From NCBI GenBank assembly GCA_016936755.1, contig JAFGXF010000080.1, forward strand, positions 1-61,372: a stretch of 61,372 nucleotides of DNA, in the 5' to 3' direction. Both the position numbers and the translations under genes were made by a program. This stretch comes from Anaerolineaceae bacterium (GTDB taxonomy: Bacteria > Chloroflexota > Anaerolineae > Anaerolineales > Anaerolineaceae). Positions 17,607 through 26,820 of the stretch are shown piece after piece. Every line of letters starts with the position of its first letter. The stretch's first letter is position 1. The notes beneath the pieces were generated by a model. That model was not told where the DNA came from. It did no database searches and worked only from the letters and a program-made list of their open reading frames with translations.

Positions 17607-18269
17607 ATGTCATCAAAACTTTTATCCGCTTCCATTCTTTCTGCTGACTTATCCCACCTGGCAGATCAAATAAAGGAAGCCGAATTGGCTGGTGTGGATT
17701 GGATCCATGTGGATGTCATGGATGGCGCCTTTGTACCAACGATCACCATGGGTCCTGTAATTGTGGAAGCCTGCCGCAGGGTTACTGATCTGCCGTTGGA
17801 TGTCCATCTGATGGTAAATAACCCCTCCCGCCACATCGTAGATTTTATTAATGCAGGTGCCAATATCCTGACAATTCATATCGAGGCATGTCCGGATATA
17901 CGGGCTGATCTGTCCAATATCAGATCTCACGGATGTAAAGCCGGTATTGTCTTGAACCCAGATACATCTCCATCAACCATTAATTCCGTGTTTGATATTG
18001 TTGACCTTGTTCTGGTTATGTCTGTTTTCCCTGGTGCATCCGGTCAGAGTTTTCTTCAGAACAGCCTGGAAAAGATATCGCAGATACATCGTGATTTAGA
18101 GAGTATTAACAGCAAAGCCCAGATCGAAGTCGATGGAGGCGTAAATCTCGAAAATATAAAAAGCATATCAGATGCAGGGGCTGATGTTTTTGTGGCTGCC
18201 ACGGCAATCTTTCGCTCACCATTGGGCATCCATAACGCTGTCAAATCCTTGAAATCTGCGTTAAAATAA
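17607..18269 (+). CDS. rpe: Ribulose-phosphate 3-epimerase
   Basis: A 220-residue TIM-barrel epimerase that interconverts D-ribulose 5-phosphate and D-xylulose 5-phosphate in the pentose phosphate pathway. Family signatures are SILSADLSHLADQI, the metal and acid/base region HVDVMDGAFVPTITMGP, LDVHLMV, NPDTSPSTI, VLVMSVFPGASGQSF and EVDGGVNLENI followed by the phosphate-binding GADVFVAATAIF. The length is typical. The ATG at 17607 has a ribosome-binding site (aggtg) that overlaps the end of the kinase gene, so the two are co-transcribed. A GC-rich hairpin follows the stop. Confidence 0.97.
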   Translation: MSSKLLSASILSADLSHLADQIKEAELAGVDWIHVDVMDGAFVPTITMGPVIVEACRRVTDLPLDVHLMVNNPSRHIVDFINAGANILTIHIEACPDIRADLSNIRSHGCKAGIVLNPDTSPSTINSVFDIVDLVLVMSVFPGASGQSFLQNSLEKISQIHRDLESINSKAQIEVDGGVNLENIKSISDAGADVFVAATAIFRSPLGIHNAVKSLKSALK

Positions 18270-18272
18270 ATA

Positions 18273-18292
18273 ATCGCGGATCGAACCGCGAT
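18273..18292. terminator. Hairpin between convergent rpe and rpmB
   Basis: ATCGCGG (18273-18279) pairs perfectly with CCGCGAT (18286-18292) across a 6-nt loop. It lies between the ends of two convergent genes but lacks a clear T-tract on either strand, so it is only a candidate terminator. Confidence 0.45.
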
Positions 18293-18313
18293 CATAGTGG
18301 AACAGGATCGTGA

Positions 18314-18493
18314 TTAGCTTTTACCTAATGTTCGAATGCATTTGGCACACAGAATCGCCTTAACCTTTCGACCATCCTTAATAATTGTAACTTTTTGCAG
18401 ATTCGGTCGAAACACACGGTTGGTTGCCCTTAGCGAAAAACTTCGATTATGCCCAAAGGTGGTAATTTTGCCGCAATGATCACATTTTGCCAT
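18314..18493 (-). CDS. rpmB: 50S ribosomal protein L28
   Basis: A 59-residue L28 of the large ribosomal subunit. The sequence starts MAKCDHCGK, continues with GHNRSFSLRATNRVFRPNL and ends KAILCAKCIRTLGKS. Two CxxC pairs (C4/C7 and C49/C52) make it a zinc-ribbon version of the protein. The start has a good ribosome-binding site (aaagga) and an upstream TGCTATAAT extended -10. It is transcribed away from the asp23-like gene. In Firmicutes the divergent rpmB / asp23-like / fakA arrangement is the same, which supports the call. Confidence 0.95.
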   Translation of the reverse strand: MAKCDHCGKITTFGHNRSFSLRATNRVFRPNLQKVTIIKDGRKVKAILCAKCIRTLGKS

Positions 18494-18533
18494 CTATAAT
18501 TGTCCTTTCGAGTTACTTCGATAACGAGCGCCT

Positions 18534-18539
18534 ATTATA
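18534..18539 (-). promoter_or_regulatory. -10 box of rpmB
   Basis: On the coding strand this reads TGCTATAAT (an extended -10), about 40 bases before the rpmB ATG. Confidence 0.55.
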
Positions 18540-18591
18540 GCATAAATCGTAACCAAAACAGATTAATGAAGTTAATTACATAGGATGAACC

Positions 18592-18951
18592 ATGACCAAT
18601 AACACTGATAATCCTCTCGGAAATGTTTTCATTTCGCATCGTGCCATTGCCACCATCGCTGCACAAACTGCACTCAGCTCATATGGTGTCGTTGGATTCA
18701 CATCCAGGGATTTCCTCAGGGGTATTGTAAACCTGGTTATCCGCGATCAATCATATGGGGTTGAAATCTCAGTCGAAAATGATGTGGTTGGAATTGATAT
18801 CTATATCGTCGTTGAATATGGTGTTCGAATCACTGAGGTTGCCAGTAGTGTTGCCAGCAGTATTCGTTTCAATGTAGAGAAAATAACCGGGTTATCTGTA
18901 GATCGTGTGGACGTGCACATACGGGGTCTACGTATCAGTGATATGGATTAG
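18592..18951 (+). CDS. Asp23/Gls24 family protein
   Basis: A 119-residue member of the alkaline-shock protein 23 / Gls24 family (YloU-like). The family pattern is visible: an N-terminal GNVFISHRAIATIAAQTALSS segment, VVGFTSRD, and a C-terminal VEYGVRITEVASSVASSI plus GLSVDRVDVHIRGLRI region. These are small cytoplasmic or membrane-peripheral proteins linked to envelope stress; their biochemical activity is unsettled. The gene is 13 bases upstream of fakA on the same strand, the neighbour it has in Firmicutes (yloU-yloV). Confidence 0.9.
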   Translation: MTNNTDNPLGNVFISHRAIATIAAQTALSSYGVVGFTSRDFLRGIVNLVIRDQSYGVEISVENDVVGIDIYIVVEYGVRITEVASSVASSIRFNVEKITGLSVDRVDVHIRGLRISDMD

Positions 18952-18964
18952 TGATGGTTACCAA

Positions 18965-20650
18965 ATGAGTGATACCAATACCCATGCACACTTTCTTCCA
19001 CTTTCTGTTGATGATGATGATTCAATCATTAACGGATCAAACTTAAAAGCCCTAATACTGGCTGGTTTAACCTGGTTAAAGACGAATCAGCAAACCGTTA
19101 ACTCACTGAATGTATTTCCAGTTCCGGATGGTGATACCGGTACCAATATGGTTTTAACCATGCAGGCTGCTTATGATGAGATAGCTGATTCAAGCGAAAA
19201 TAATATCGGCAAACTTGCCCATGCCGTTGCCCAAGGGGCATTGATGGGCGCCAGAGGCAATTCGGGAGTCATTCTCTCCCAATTATGGCGCGGTTTCGCA
19301 CGTGGGCTCGATAATCTTGAGAGTATGGATGCGCCCACCCTGGTGAAAGCGCTTGAAGAAGCCAAGATTACTGCTTATAAAGGTGTTGTTAAACCTGTTG
19401 AAGGTACGATTCTGACTGTAGCAAAAGACATCTCAACTTCAGCCACGAAAACTCTGGGAAAAACGAGATCTCTGGAGGCTATTCTTGAGGCAATCGTCAC
19501 AGAAGCTGCTCAATCCGTCGAACGCACACCTGAATTGCTTCCGATTTTAAAACAGGCCGGTGTCGTTGACTCAGGTGGCAAGGGTCTCTATTTTATTCTG
19601 GATGGCATGTTACGTTTCATCCGAGACATGGATATGGAGACACCAGAAGCTGGAATTCTAAGCATATCATCCATGAATCTTGAAAACACAGAGGAAATGA
19701 TCGAACCAGGCCAGGATTACGAGATCGTACTGGATTTTTCTCCCAATTCCAATCTGGATATGGACACTTTCTACACCGACCTGGGGAAAATTGGAACCTC
19801 AATACAAATCGGTGAAGGAGATGGGTTTTACCGTTTGCACATCCATGTACCCAAAGAAAACAGGAATCGCCCGGTTGAATATGTGGAATCAATCGGTACC
19901 ATTTTTTCTGAAAAAACAGAAAATTTAATGGCACAGATGGAACAGCGCAGGAAGCAATCTGCAGAACAGATTGCCTTTAATACAGTTGTGGATGGCATGA
20001 TCGGCCTCATCGCAGTCTCACCTGGAGATGGTTTTGACAGGATTTTTGCCAGCCTGGATGTAAACGCAGTAATCAAGGGTGGGCAAACCATGAATCCAAG
20101 TACTGAACAGATCCTTCAGGCAGCTGAGAGCTTACCTACCGACAGAATAATTGTTCTGCCAAACAACAAGAATATCATCCTTGCTGCACAGACAGCTGCA
20201 ACAGTATCTAAGAAGAAGCTGGCAGTCGTCCCAACACGCAGTATTCCACAAGGATTGGCTGCCACGTTAAGGATGAATCCATCCGGAGATTTGGATACTG
20301 TTTATTCAGAAATGTGCGAGGCACTTGGTGAAGTCGAAACAGGCGAGATCACTCAAGCAACCCGCTCTGTCAAAGTAAATGATGTGAATGTTAAGGAAGG
20401 TGAAGTAATAGCCCTTCACAACGGGAATCTCGTGTACTCATCCGATAACCCCCTGGATGCCTGTCTTGGGCTGTTATCAAAAATCGATCTCAACTCTCAT
20501 GAGCGAATCACCTTCTTTTGGGGTTGTGACATGAAATCAGACGAAGTAGATAGAATTGCAGCAAAAGTCAAAGAGAAGTTTCCAGCTTTCGAAATTGAAA
20601 TCCATTCAGGTGGTCAACCTCATTATCAATTAATTTTATCCATCGAATAA
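18965..20650 (+). CDS. fakA: DAK2-domain fatty acid kinase FakA (YloV family)
   Basis: A 561-residue protein of the YloV/FakA type. Its N-terminal DAK2 (DhaL-like) kinase domain has the nucleotide and magnesium motifs NSLNVFPVPDGDTGTNM and GARGNSGVILSQLWRGFARG, followed by a middle domain and a C-terminal domain with ITFFWGCDMKSDEVDRI. In Firmicutes FakA phosphorylates fatty acids carried by the separate binding protein FakB. No fakB lies in this window. The start was set at ATG 18965 (MSDTNTHAHF), since the longer frame overlaps the end of the asp23-like gene. The gene is complete and of normal length. Confidence 0.92.
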   Translation: MSDTNTHAHFLPLSVDDDDSIINGSNLKALILAGLTWLKTNQQTVNSLNVFPVPDGDTGTNMVLTMQAAYDEIADSSENNIGKLAHAVAQGALMGARGNSGVILSQLWRGFARGLDNLESMDAPTLVKALEEAKITAYKGVVKPVEGTILTVAKDISTSATKTLGKTRSLEAILEAIVTEAAQSVERTPELLPILKQAGVVDSGGKGLYFILDGMLRFIRDMDMETPEAGILSISSMNLENTEEMIEPGQDYEIVLDFSPNSNLDMDTFYTDLGKIGTSIQIGEGDGFYRLHIHVPKENRNRPVEYVESIGTIFSEKTENLMAQMEQRRKQSAEQIAFNTVVDGMIGLIAVSPGDGFDRIFASLDVNAVIKGGQTMNPSTEQILQAAESLPTDRIIVLPNNKNIILAAQTAATVSKKKLAVVPTRSIPQGLAATLRMNPSGDLDTVYSEMCEALGEVETGEITQATRSVKVNDVNVKEGEVIALHNGNLVYSSDNPLDACLGLLSKIDLNSHERITFFWGCDMKSDEVDRIAAKVKEKFPAFEIEIHSGGQPHYQLILSIE

Positions 20651-20703
20651 TCATGTGTATCATGCGCATTGTGATTGACATATTCACAGCGTGTATACCC
20701 ATG

Positions 20704-20734
20704 TTGGATACTTTTCTCATCGATATCTTATAAT
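20704..20734 (+). promoter_or_regulatory. Possible recG promoter
   Basis: TTGGAT (20704-20709), a 19-nt spacer and TATAAT (20729-20734) lie 15 bases before the recG ATG. The long spacer makes this a moderate match. Confidence 0.4.
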
Positions 20735-20749
20735 GGGGTGAAACATTGT

Positions 20750-23236
20750 ATGATACCCGATGCGCTAAATAAAATCAGGAAGTACCTTCAAAGTGAACGA
20801 CAGCGTGGTTATGACAACCGTACAATCTTCGGGGGACTAGAAAAAGCAGTAAAAACGTGGGTAATTGAAGCAAAAACAGAAAACATACCTGAAGAACAAC
20901 TCCAGCATGTGTCTCAGTTGTTTTCTGCCTATGCAAAAATGGCTATAGAAGACAGAAAAAAAGGGATTGATATACTTTGGAAACAACTAAACCTGGATGA
21001 CTTGCCTGGAACAATCCATGGTCAAAAAAACACGAAACCTGATAAACCTGATTCATCCCTCACACAATATCAAACACCCGCAACTCCCCTATCTAACAAA
21101 CAATCATCGGTAACCCACTCCAATAAAAATGACCGTATAGCCACCAGCCCGAGGGATGATATCGGGGTTGGGCTCGATGCACCTCTTAATGTTGTTCAAG
21201 GTATCGGCCCTGCAAGGGCAAAATCGCTTGCGCTTCTTGAATTAAGAACTCTGGGCGACCTCTTATATTATTTTCCCCGGAGGTACGATGATTACAGTCA
21301 ATTGAAGACTATACGCGATATAACCTATGGGCAGGATGTTACCATCATCGCCAGTGTCCAGGATGTATCCAGTCGCCCGGCAAAGAACAGAAAAATCAAG
21401 ATCACAGAAGCCATCGTAAACGATGGCACATCCTCCTTACGCCTTACCTGGTTCAACCAGCCATGGATAATCAGACGTCTTCAAAAAGGCCGGTTGTTAT
21501 CCATATCAGGTCGCGTTGATCAATACCTGGGGCGCCCGGTAATCAACAATCCGGATTTTGAAGAGCTGGATTCCGAACAATTACATACCAACCGAATTGT
21601 CCCGGTATATTCCCTGACCAGCCACATCACCCAGCGATGGCTACGGAATTTACTTTTTCAGACTGTAAGATACTGGGCTCCGCGCGTGAAAGATATTCTG
21701 CCCGAAGTCTCCATCACCCGAAATTCTTTAGTGGATCTGCCAACGGCTCTTTTTCAAATTCATTTCCCTGATGATTCAGTATCACTTCAAGCTGCCAGAC
21801 AACGCCTCTCATTCGACGAAATATTCCTGCTTCAGCTGGGTGTTCTTAAACAAAAGGCCAGTTGGCAGGCATTAGAAGCACGTCAGTTTCCCGTTTCTGA
21901 TGATCTTCTTAACCGAATGATCGCTCATTTACCTTATCGCCTGACCGGTGCCCAGGAATGTGTCTTGTCAGAAATACGGAACGATCTTATATCTGGAAGA
22001 CCTATGAACAGATTACTGCAAGGTGATGTCGGTGCTGGTAAAACTGTCCTGGCAGCTCTGACAGTTGCAATGGTATGCCAGCAAGGCGCCCAATCCACTT
22101 TAATGGCGCCCACCAGCATTCTCGCCACACAGCATTATCAGACAATTCAGAAACTTGTATCATCTCAAAAGAATATTGCCATAAAACCTGATCAGATCAG
22201 ATTATTGATTGGTGACACATCGGTACAGGAAAAAGAAGAAATTCGACAGGGCTTGGCAGATGGTTCCATTACATTAGTCATTGGAACACATGCGCTCATT
22301 GAAAGCCCTGTTAAATTTAAAGACCTGCAACTGGTGATTGTTGATGAGCAACATCGCTTTGGGGTTTCTCAACGGGCGCTTTTACGTTCGAAAGGTCATA
22401 ACCCGCATTTACTGGTGATGACCGCCACTCCCATCCCGCGCTCACTGGCTTTAACGATATATGGTGATCTGGATCTATCCATTCTGGATGAAATGCCGCC
22501 AGGGAGACAGCAGATTGAAACCCAGTTGTTATCGCCACGTGAACGCGATCGGGCATACACCTTGATTCGCGATCAGGTATCACTGGGCTGCCAGGCATTT
22601 ATTATTTATCCTTTGGTGGAAGAGGGTGAAAACGAAGAGACGAAGGCTGCTGTGGAAGAGCATGAACGACTCCAAAAACATGTTTTTCCTGATTTACGAT
22701 TGGGGTTGTTGCATGGCAGACTAAAAGCTGAAGAAAAAGATACCATCATGGCTGGTTTTCGCTCAGGCGAATATCAGGTATTGGTATCCACATCTGTAAT
22801 TGAAGTGGGTGTGGATGTTCCGAATGCCACCATGATGATAATCGAGGGTGCGAATCGTTTTGGCCTCGCACAACTGCATCAATTTCGTGGTAGAGTTGGG
22901 CGTGGTTCTCAACAATCCTATTGCCTGCTTATTCCTGAGTCAGACGATGCACTGGAAAATGAACGATTATCTGCGATGACACAAACGAATGACGGGTTTA
23001 TACTTGCTGAAAAGGATCTTGAACAACGGGGGCCTGGAGATTTTCTGGGAACCCGCCAATCAGGTTTTTCAGATCTCAGGTTGGCAGATTTAACCGATCT
23101 TCACCTCATTGAAAAAGCACGGAAAGAAGCCCAGACTTTATTCCAACAAGATCCTGACTTGACTGACCCTGAGCACATCATTCTCTCAGGTACTTACAAG
23201 CGATTCTGGAAGGAAGGACAAGGAGACATCAGCTGA
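20750..23236 (+). CDS. recG: ATP-dependent DNA helicase RecG
   Basis: An 828-residue RecG, the double-strand DNA translocase that remodels stalled forks and Holliday junctions. The wedge/OB region starts near residue 145 (LNVVQGIGPARAKSLALLEL). The helicase core has Walker A GDVGAGKT (425-432, K431), the DEQH box (IVDEQHRFGV), MTATPIPRSLALT and the C-terminal QFRGRVGRG motif. It is about 130 residues longer than the E. coli protein because of an N-terminal extension with charged helices and a low-complexity linker, as also seen in some other non-proteobacterial RecGs. ATG at 20750 (MIPDALNKIRKYL) is the likely start. The stop codon overlaps the coaD start by one base. Confidence 0.96.
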   Translation: MIPDALNKIRKYLQSERQRGYDNRTIFGGLEKAVKTWVIEAKTENIPEEQLQHVSQLFSAYAKMAIEDRKKGIDILWKQLNLDDLPGTIHGQKNTKPDKPDSSLTQYQTPATPLSNKQSSVTHSNKNDRIATSPRDDIGVGLDAPLNVVQGIGPARAKSLALLELRTLGDLLYYFPRRYDDYSQLKTIRDITYGQDVTIIASVQDVSSRPAKNRKIKITEAIVNDGTSSLRLTWFNQPWIIRRLQKGRLLSISGRVDQYLGRPVINNPDFEELDSEQLHTNRIVPVYSLTSHITQRWLRNLLFQTVRYWAPRVKDILPEVSITRNSLVDLPTALFQIHFPDDSVSLQAARQRLSFDEIFLLQLGVLKQKASWQALEARQFPVSDDLLNRMIAHLPYRLTGAQECVLSEIRNDLISGRPMNRLLQGDVGAGKTVLAALTVAMVCQQGAQSTLMAPTSILATQHYQTIQKLVSSQKNIAIKPDQIRLLIGDTSVQEKEEIRQGLADGSITLVIGTHALIESPVKFKDLQLVIVDEQHRFGVSQRALLRSKGHNPHLLVMTATPIPRSLALTIYGDLDLSILDEMPPGRQQIETQLLSPRERDRAYTLIRDQVSLGCQAFIIYPLVEEGENEETKAAVEEHERLQKHVFPDLRLGLLHGRLKAEEKDTIMAGFRSGEYQVLVSTSVIEVGVDVPNATMMIIEGANRFGLAQLHQFRGRVGRGSQQSYCLLIPESDDALENERLSAMTQTNDGFILAEKDLEQRGPGDFLGTRQSGFSDLRLADLTDLHLIEKARKEAQTLFQQDPDLTDPEHIILSGTYKRFWKEGQGDIS

Positions 23237-23760
23237 TGAAAGTGCGTGCCATTTTCCCAGGAACTTTTGATCCCATCCATTATGGACATATTGATATTGC
23301 TACCCGCGCCACCAGGATCTTTGACCAAGTTGTGATTGCGGTATACGATCGTCCTTTGAAGAACCTGCTTTTTAGTCCTGATGAACGTCTGTCGCTGGTA
23401 AGCGATTCATTCAGTGATGTAAAAGGGATAAAAGTATGTGGTTATAGCGGAATGACTGTTGAATTCTGTCGTAAGATGAATGCAAAGGTTATCGTACGCG
23501 GATTAAGGGTTTTTTCTGATTTTGAAGCAGAATTCCGAATGGCATTAGCAAATCATCGACTTGCCCCGGATATCGAAGTGGTTGCATTAATAACCAATGA
23601 AGAACATACTTTTTTATCCTCTTCAACCGTGCGGGAAATTGTATCTTTGGGAGGCGATGTTACCAGCATGGTGCCTGGTCACGTAAAAAAAGCCTTATTG
23701 AAAAAATTTAAAGATTTCGATGATGGAGAATATTACCCCGTCCAGAGTCTTCGAGATTGA
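23236..23760 (+). CDS. coaD: Phosphopantetheine adenylyltransferase
   Basis: A 174-residue enzyme of the nucleotidyltransferase fold that transfers AMP from ATP to 4'-phosphopantetheine, giving dephospho-CoA in CoA synthesis. The signature GTFDPIHYGHIDI (with H15 and H18 of the HxGH motif) and the C-terminal FLSSSTVREI motif are intact, as is the phosphate-contacting VIVRGLR segment. The length is slightly above the usual ~160 because of a short acidic tail. It is coupled to recG by a TGATG overlap and followed by a coiled-coil protein gene. Confidence 0.97.
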   Translation: MKVRAIFPGTFDPIHYGHIDIATRATRIFDQVVIAVYDRPLKNLLFSPDERLSLVSDSFSDVKGIKVCGYSGMTVEFCRKMNAKVIVRGLRVFSDFEAEFRMALANHRLAPDIEVVALITNEEHTFLSSSTVREIVSLGGDVTSMVPGHVKKALLKKFKDFDDGEYYPVQSLRD

Positions 23761-23839
23761 TTTTCACTCAATAAGGTCATGCGAGTTTGGTGTGGTTCTT
23801 GCAACTATTCCAAACAAATAATAATTGCGGATGGTATGT

Positions 23840-24295
23840 ATGGATATCTTGCATCTTGTTGACCGGCTTGAAGAATTGTTCAATGAAAGCAGACCAATAC
23901 CTTTTACTCACCTTTTAATTGTGGATGAGGATAGGATGCTGGATCTGATCGATCAAATGCGCGTGTCAATCCCTGAGGAAATTAAAAAATCACAGCAGGT
24001 TCTTGTGCAACGCGATCGTATCCTCGCTCAAGCCCAGGAAGAGGCCAATCGTACAATCAGCCTTGCACGTGAAAAAAGTGAGGAATTGTTGAATCAGGAT
24101 CCAACAGTTCAAGCTGCCCAGGATAGGGCTGACCAGATCCTGGCAAAGGTTCGAGAAGAGGCAGAGCATTCCAAGCGTGAATCCGATGATTACGTTTTGG
24201 ATACTTTACGCAGACTTGAATTGGAAATGGATCGAATCCAGACCCAGGTGCGTAATGGTATTCAGGCATTGGAAGCAGATAAGCATCCAAAATAG
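23840..24295 (+). CDS. Coiled-coil protein of unknown function downstream of coaD
   Basis: A protein of about 151 residues that is mostly charged helix. From about residue 45 it has long heptad-like stretches rich in Glu, Gln, Arg and Ala (QRDRILAQAQEEANRTIS, AAQDRADQILAKVREEAEH), recalling the stalk of ATP synthase subunit b or DivIVA-type scaffold proteins. There is no membrane helix. A short N-terminal helix (MDILHLVDRLEELF) precedes the coil. A scaffold or cell-division role is possible but not shown. The start is uncertain: ATG 23840 looks best, with ATG 23831 and TTG 23825 as alternatives. A strong terminator follows. Confidence 0.7.
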   Translation: MDILHLVDRLEELFNESRPIPFTHLLIVDEDRMLDLIDQMRVSIPEEIKKSQQVLVQRDRILAQAQEEANRTISLAREKSEELLNQDPTVQAAQDRADQILAKVREEAEHSKRESDDYVLDTLRRLELEMDRIQTQVRNGIQALEADKHPK

Positions 24296-24311
24296 CATTG
24301 ATCTGTTCGTT

Positions 24312-26807
24312 TTATTGATGATCAAGAGGCACAGATGCATGTGCCTCTTTTTTATTCCTTTTTTCAGGTTTAATCGCTCCTGAAACCGGATGAAGTGCGT
24401 TTTTTATGATTTGATCCATATGGACTACTGGAATGACTTTCAGGTCCATTCTTACTTTTTTGGGAACGTCAACCAAGTCTTTTACATTCCGCTCTGGCAG
24501 ATACAATCTTTTCAACCCGGACCGGTGAGCAGCCAGGACCTTCTCCCTGACCCCCCCCACGGGCAGGATCTTCCCACGCAAAGTGATCTCACCTGTCATC
24601 CCAATATCCTTATACACCTTGCGGCCAGTCAATGCTGATGCCAAAGCCGTGGCCATGGTAATCCCTGCACTTGGACCATCCTTTGGAATAGCTCCTTCTG
24701 GTATGTGTATATGGATATCGGCTTTTTCAAATATATCCACAGGAATTCCCAGTTCTTTTTGTCTTGATTTGATATAGGAGAGTGCAGCCTGCGCCGATTC
24801 CTGCATGATCTCGCCAATCTGACCGGTGATCTGCAAATTTCCCTTGCCTTCCACGATGAGTACCTCAACTGGCATTATCTCACCGCCATTTTCTGTCCAC
24901 GCAACTGCTGTTGCAACACCAGATTCATCTTCGCGCTCAGCTATTGATAAGTAGTATTGGGGCGCTCCCAGGTGTTTCTCCAGAAGTTCCGGGGTAATGC
25001 TGCTTATATAGGTCTTTTTTTCGGACTTCTTCCGGGCGATCTTCCTGCAAACCCTGCCAATTTCCCGTTCAAGATTTCGCACACCCGCTTCATAAGTGTA
25101 TTCTTCAATGATTTTTCGTATTGCTTTTTCACCCAATAACATATCCTGGTCTGCCAGGCCACTCTCCTCCATTTGTCTTGGGATGAGGAACCTTCTGGCG
25201 ATTTCAATCTTCTCTTCTTCAATATAACCCGGAAAATCAATGACTTCCATTCGATCAATCAATGCTGCAGGTATCGAGTTCAATGAGTTCGCTGTAGTGA
25301 TAAAGAGCGCCTGCGAAAGATTATAGGGTAATTCAAGATAGTGGTCAGAAAATGCATGGTTTTGCTCAGGATCAAGCACTTCAAGCAATGCAGCAGACGG
25401 ATCTCCCCTGAAGTCGGCACCAAGCTTATCGATTTCATCCAGCATGAAAAGTGGATTAATGGTACCGGCCCTCTTCATCGTCTGTATCACACGACCAGGC
25501 AATGCGCCAATATATGTCCGACGATGTCCCCTTATCTCTGCTTCATCGCGTACACCGCCAAGAGACACTCTGACGAATTTCCTGCCCAAAGCCTGGGCGA
25601 TTGATTTCCCGAGTGAAGTTTTGCCCGTTCCCGGCGGTCCGACAAAACATAGTATGGGTTGCTTGTGTTTTTTGGGGTGCAGACTCAGAACAGCAATGTA
25701 CTCAAGTATTCGCTCCTTGGCTCGTTTCAACCCGTAATGATGTTTTTCCAGAATCCGTTGGGCATGTCTGACATCCAGATTATCCTCTGTACTCTCGACC
25801 CAGGGAAGTTCCAGTATCCAATCCATGTATGTGCGGATAATTCCCACTTCTGGTGCGAGCGATTGCATTTGGCTAAGCCGTTCGATTTCCTTTAGCGCCT
25901 GTTTGTTGACTTCTTCCGGCAGCTCTTTTCTTTCAATTTTCAATCGTAATTCAGCCATTTCGCGAGACCAAATGTCGCCTTCGCCCAATTCATTTTGAAT
26001 GGCTTTCATTTGTTCACGCAAATAAAATTCTCTCTGTGAACGGTCTACTTCAGTCTGAACCCTTTCCTGGATCTCATCCTCCAATCGCAGCACATCCAAC
26101 TCCTGAGCCAGCAGTGTATTTACTTTTCTCAGTCGCTCAATCGGATCCCGTAATATGAGTAACGCCTGTCGCTGCTTGATTGGGAATGACACTGCGGTTG
26201 CCACCATATCCGCCAGCCATCCTGGCTCGGTGATATTCATTGAAAATAGCTGGGCTTCCTCTGGGAGGCTGCGATCCAGCTGAACACACTTTTCAAACAG
26301 GTTCCTGGTAGCCCTCATAAGAGCTTCAATCCTTGAATTGATTGCCGACGCTTCGATTATCGGTTTCGCCCGAACCACGATAAATGGCTCCCGTTGTATC
26401 ACCTCAATGACTTCCACCCGCCGTCGTCCCTGTACCAATGCCGAATTGTTACCATCCGGCATGTTCAATAACCTGCCGACAGCAATTTCAACACCTATGG
26501 GTAACAGGTCTTCCGGATCCGGGACCTCAATTTCGGCATTTTTTTGTGGCAGACCAATTACGGTCATATCATTGAATTGCGCTTCCTGGATTGCCAACAA
26601 ACTTGGTCCCGGCTGTATGAAAATGGGAGAGATCATCCGTGGAAATACCACCAGATCCCTTAATGCCAATACCGGGCATTCTATTAATCCAGTATCATCC
26701 GGTTGTGAATTGGGTATCCGATATAATTCGTCAGTTCTTTGATGAAGTGACGATGCATAATCCTCGTCGTCATCTCTCGCCATCCACTCATTATTTTTCA
26801 TGTTCAT
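24312..26807 (-). CDS. lon: ATP-dependent Lon protease (second copy)
   Basis: An 831-residue LonA, clearly paralogous to but diverged from the copy at 487-2991. The N-terminal domain begins near [15 protein letters not shown]; the linker has [17 protein letters not shown]; Walker A is GPPGTGKTS with K396; the catalytic dyad is S713 (KDGPSAG) and K756 (in [13 protein letters not shown]). Compared with the first copy it has a shorter linker before Walker A and a longer acidic N-terminus (ARDDDEDY). The ATG at 26807 is preferred; the frame runs to 26864 but would overlap folC. It lies 13 bases after folC on the same strand. Its last codons double as a terminator for the convergent coaD transcript. 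Confidence 0.96.
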   Translation of the reverse strand: MNMKNNEWMARDDDEDYASSLHQRTDELYRIPNSQPDDTGLIECPVLALRDLVVFPRMISPIFIQPGPSLLAIQEAQFNDMTVIGLPQKNAEIEVPDPEDLLPIGVEIAVGRLLNMPDGNNSALVQGRRRVEVIEVIQREPFIVVRAKPIIEASAINSRIEALMRATRNLFEKCVQLDRSLPEEAQLFSMNITEPGWLADMVATAVSFPIKQRQALLILRDPIERLRKVNTLLAQELDVLRLEDEIQERVQTEVDRSQREFYLREQMKAIQNELGEGDIWSREMAELRLKIERKELPEEVNKQALKEIERLSQMQSLAPEVGIIRTYMDWILELPWVESTEDNLDVRHAQRILEKHHYGLKRAKERILEYIAVLSLHPKKHKQPILCFVGPPGTGKTSLGKSIAQALGRKFVRVSLGGVRDEAEIRGHRRTYIGALPGRVIQTMKRAGTINPLFMLDEIDKLGADFRGDPSAALLEVLDPEQNHAFSDHYLELPYNLSQALFITTANSLNSIPAALIDRMEVIDFPGYIEEEKIEIARRFLIPRQMEESGLADQDMLLGEKAIRKIIEEYTYEAGVRNLEREIGRVCRKIARKKSEKKTYISSITPELLEKHLGAPQYYLSIAEREDESGVATAVAWTENGGEIMPVEVLIVEGKGNLQITGQIGEIMQESAQAALSYIKSRQKELGIPVDIFEKADIHIHIPEGAIPKDGPSAGITMATALASALTGRKVYKDIGMTGEITLRGKILPVGGVREKVLAAHRSGLKRLYLPERNVKDLVDVPKKVRMDLKVIPVVHMDQIIKNALHPVSGAIKPEKRNKKEAHASVPLDHQ
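24324..24353 (+). terminator. Rho-independent terminator of the coaD transcript, inside the lon 3' end
   Basis: AAGAGGCAC (24324-24332) pairs perfectly with GTGCCTCTT (24341-24349) over an 8-nt loop and is followed by T residues on the plus strand. It lies within the last codons of the leftward lon gene. Confidence 0.85.
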
Positions 26808-26820
26808 CCATCTCTCTTTT

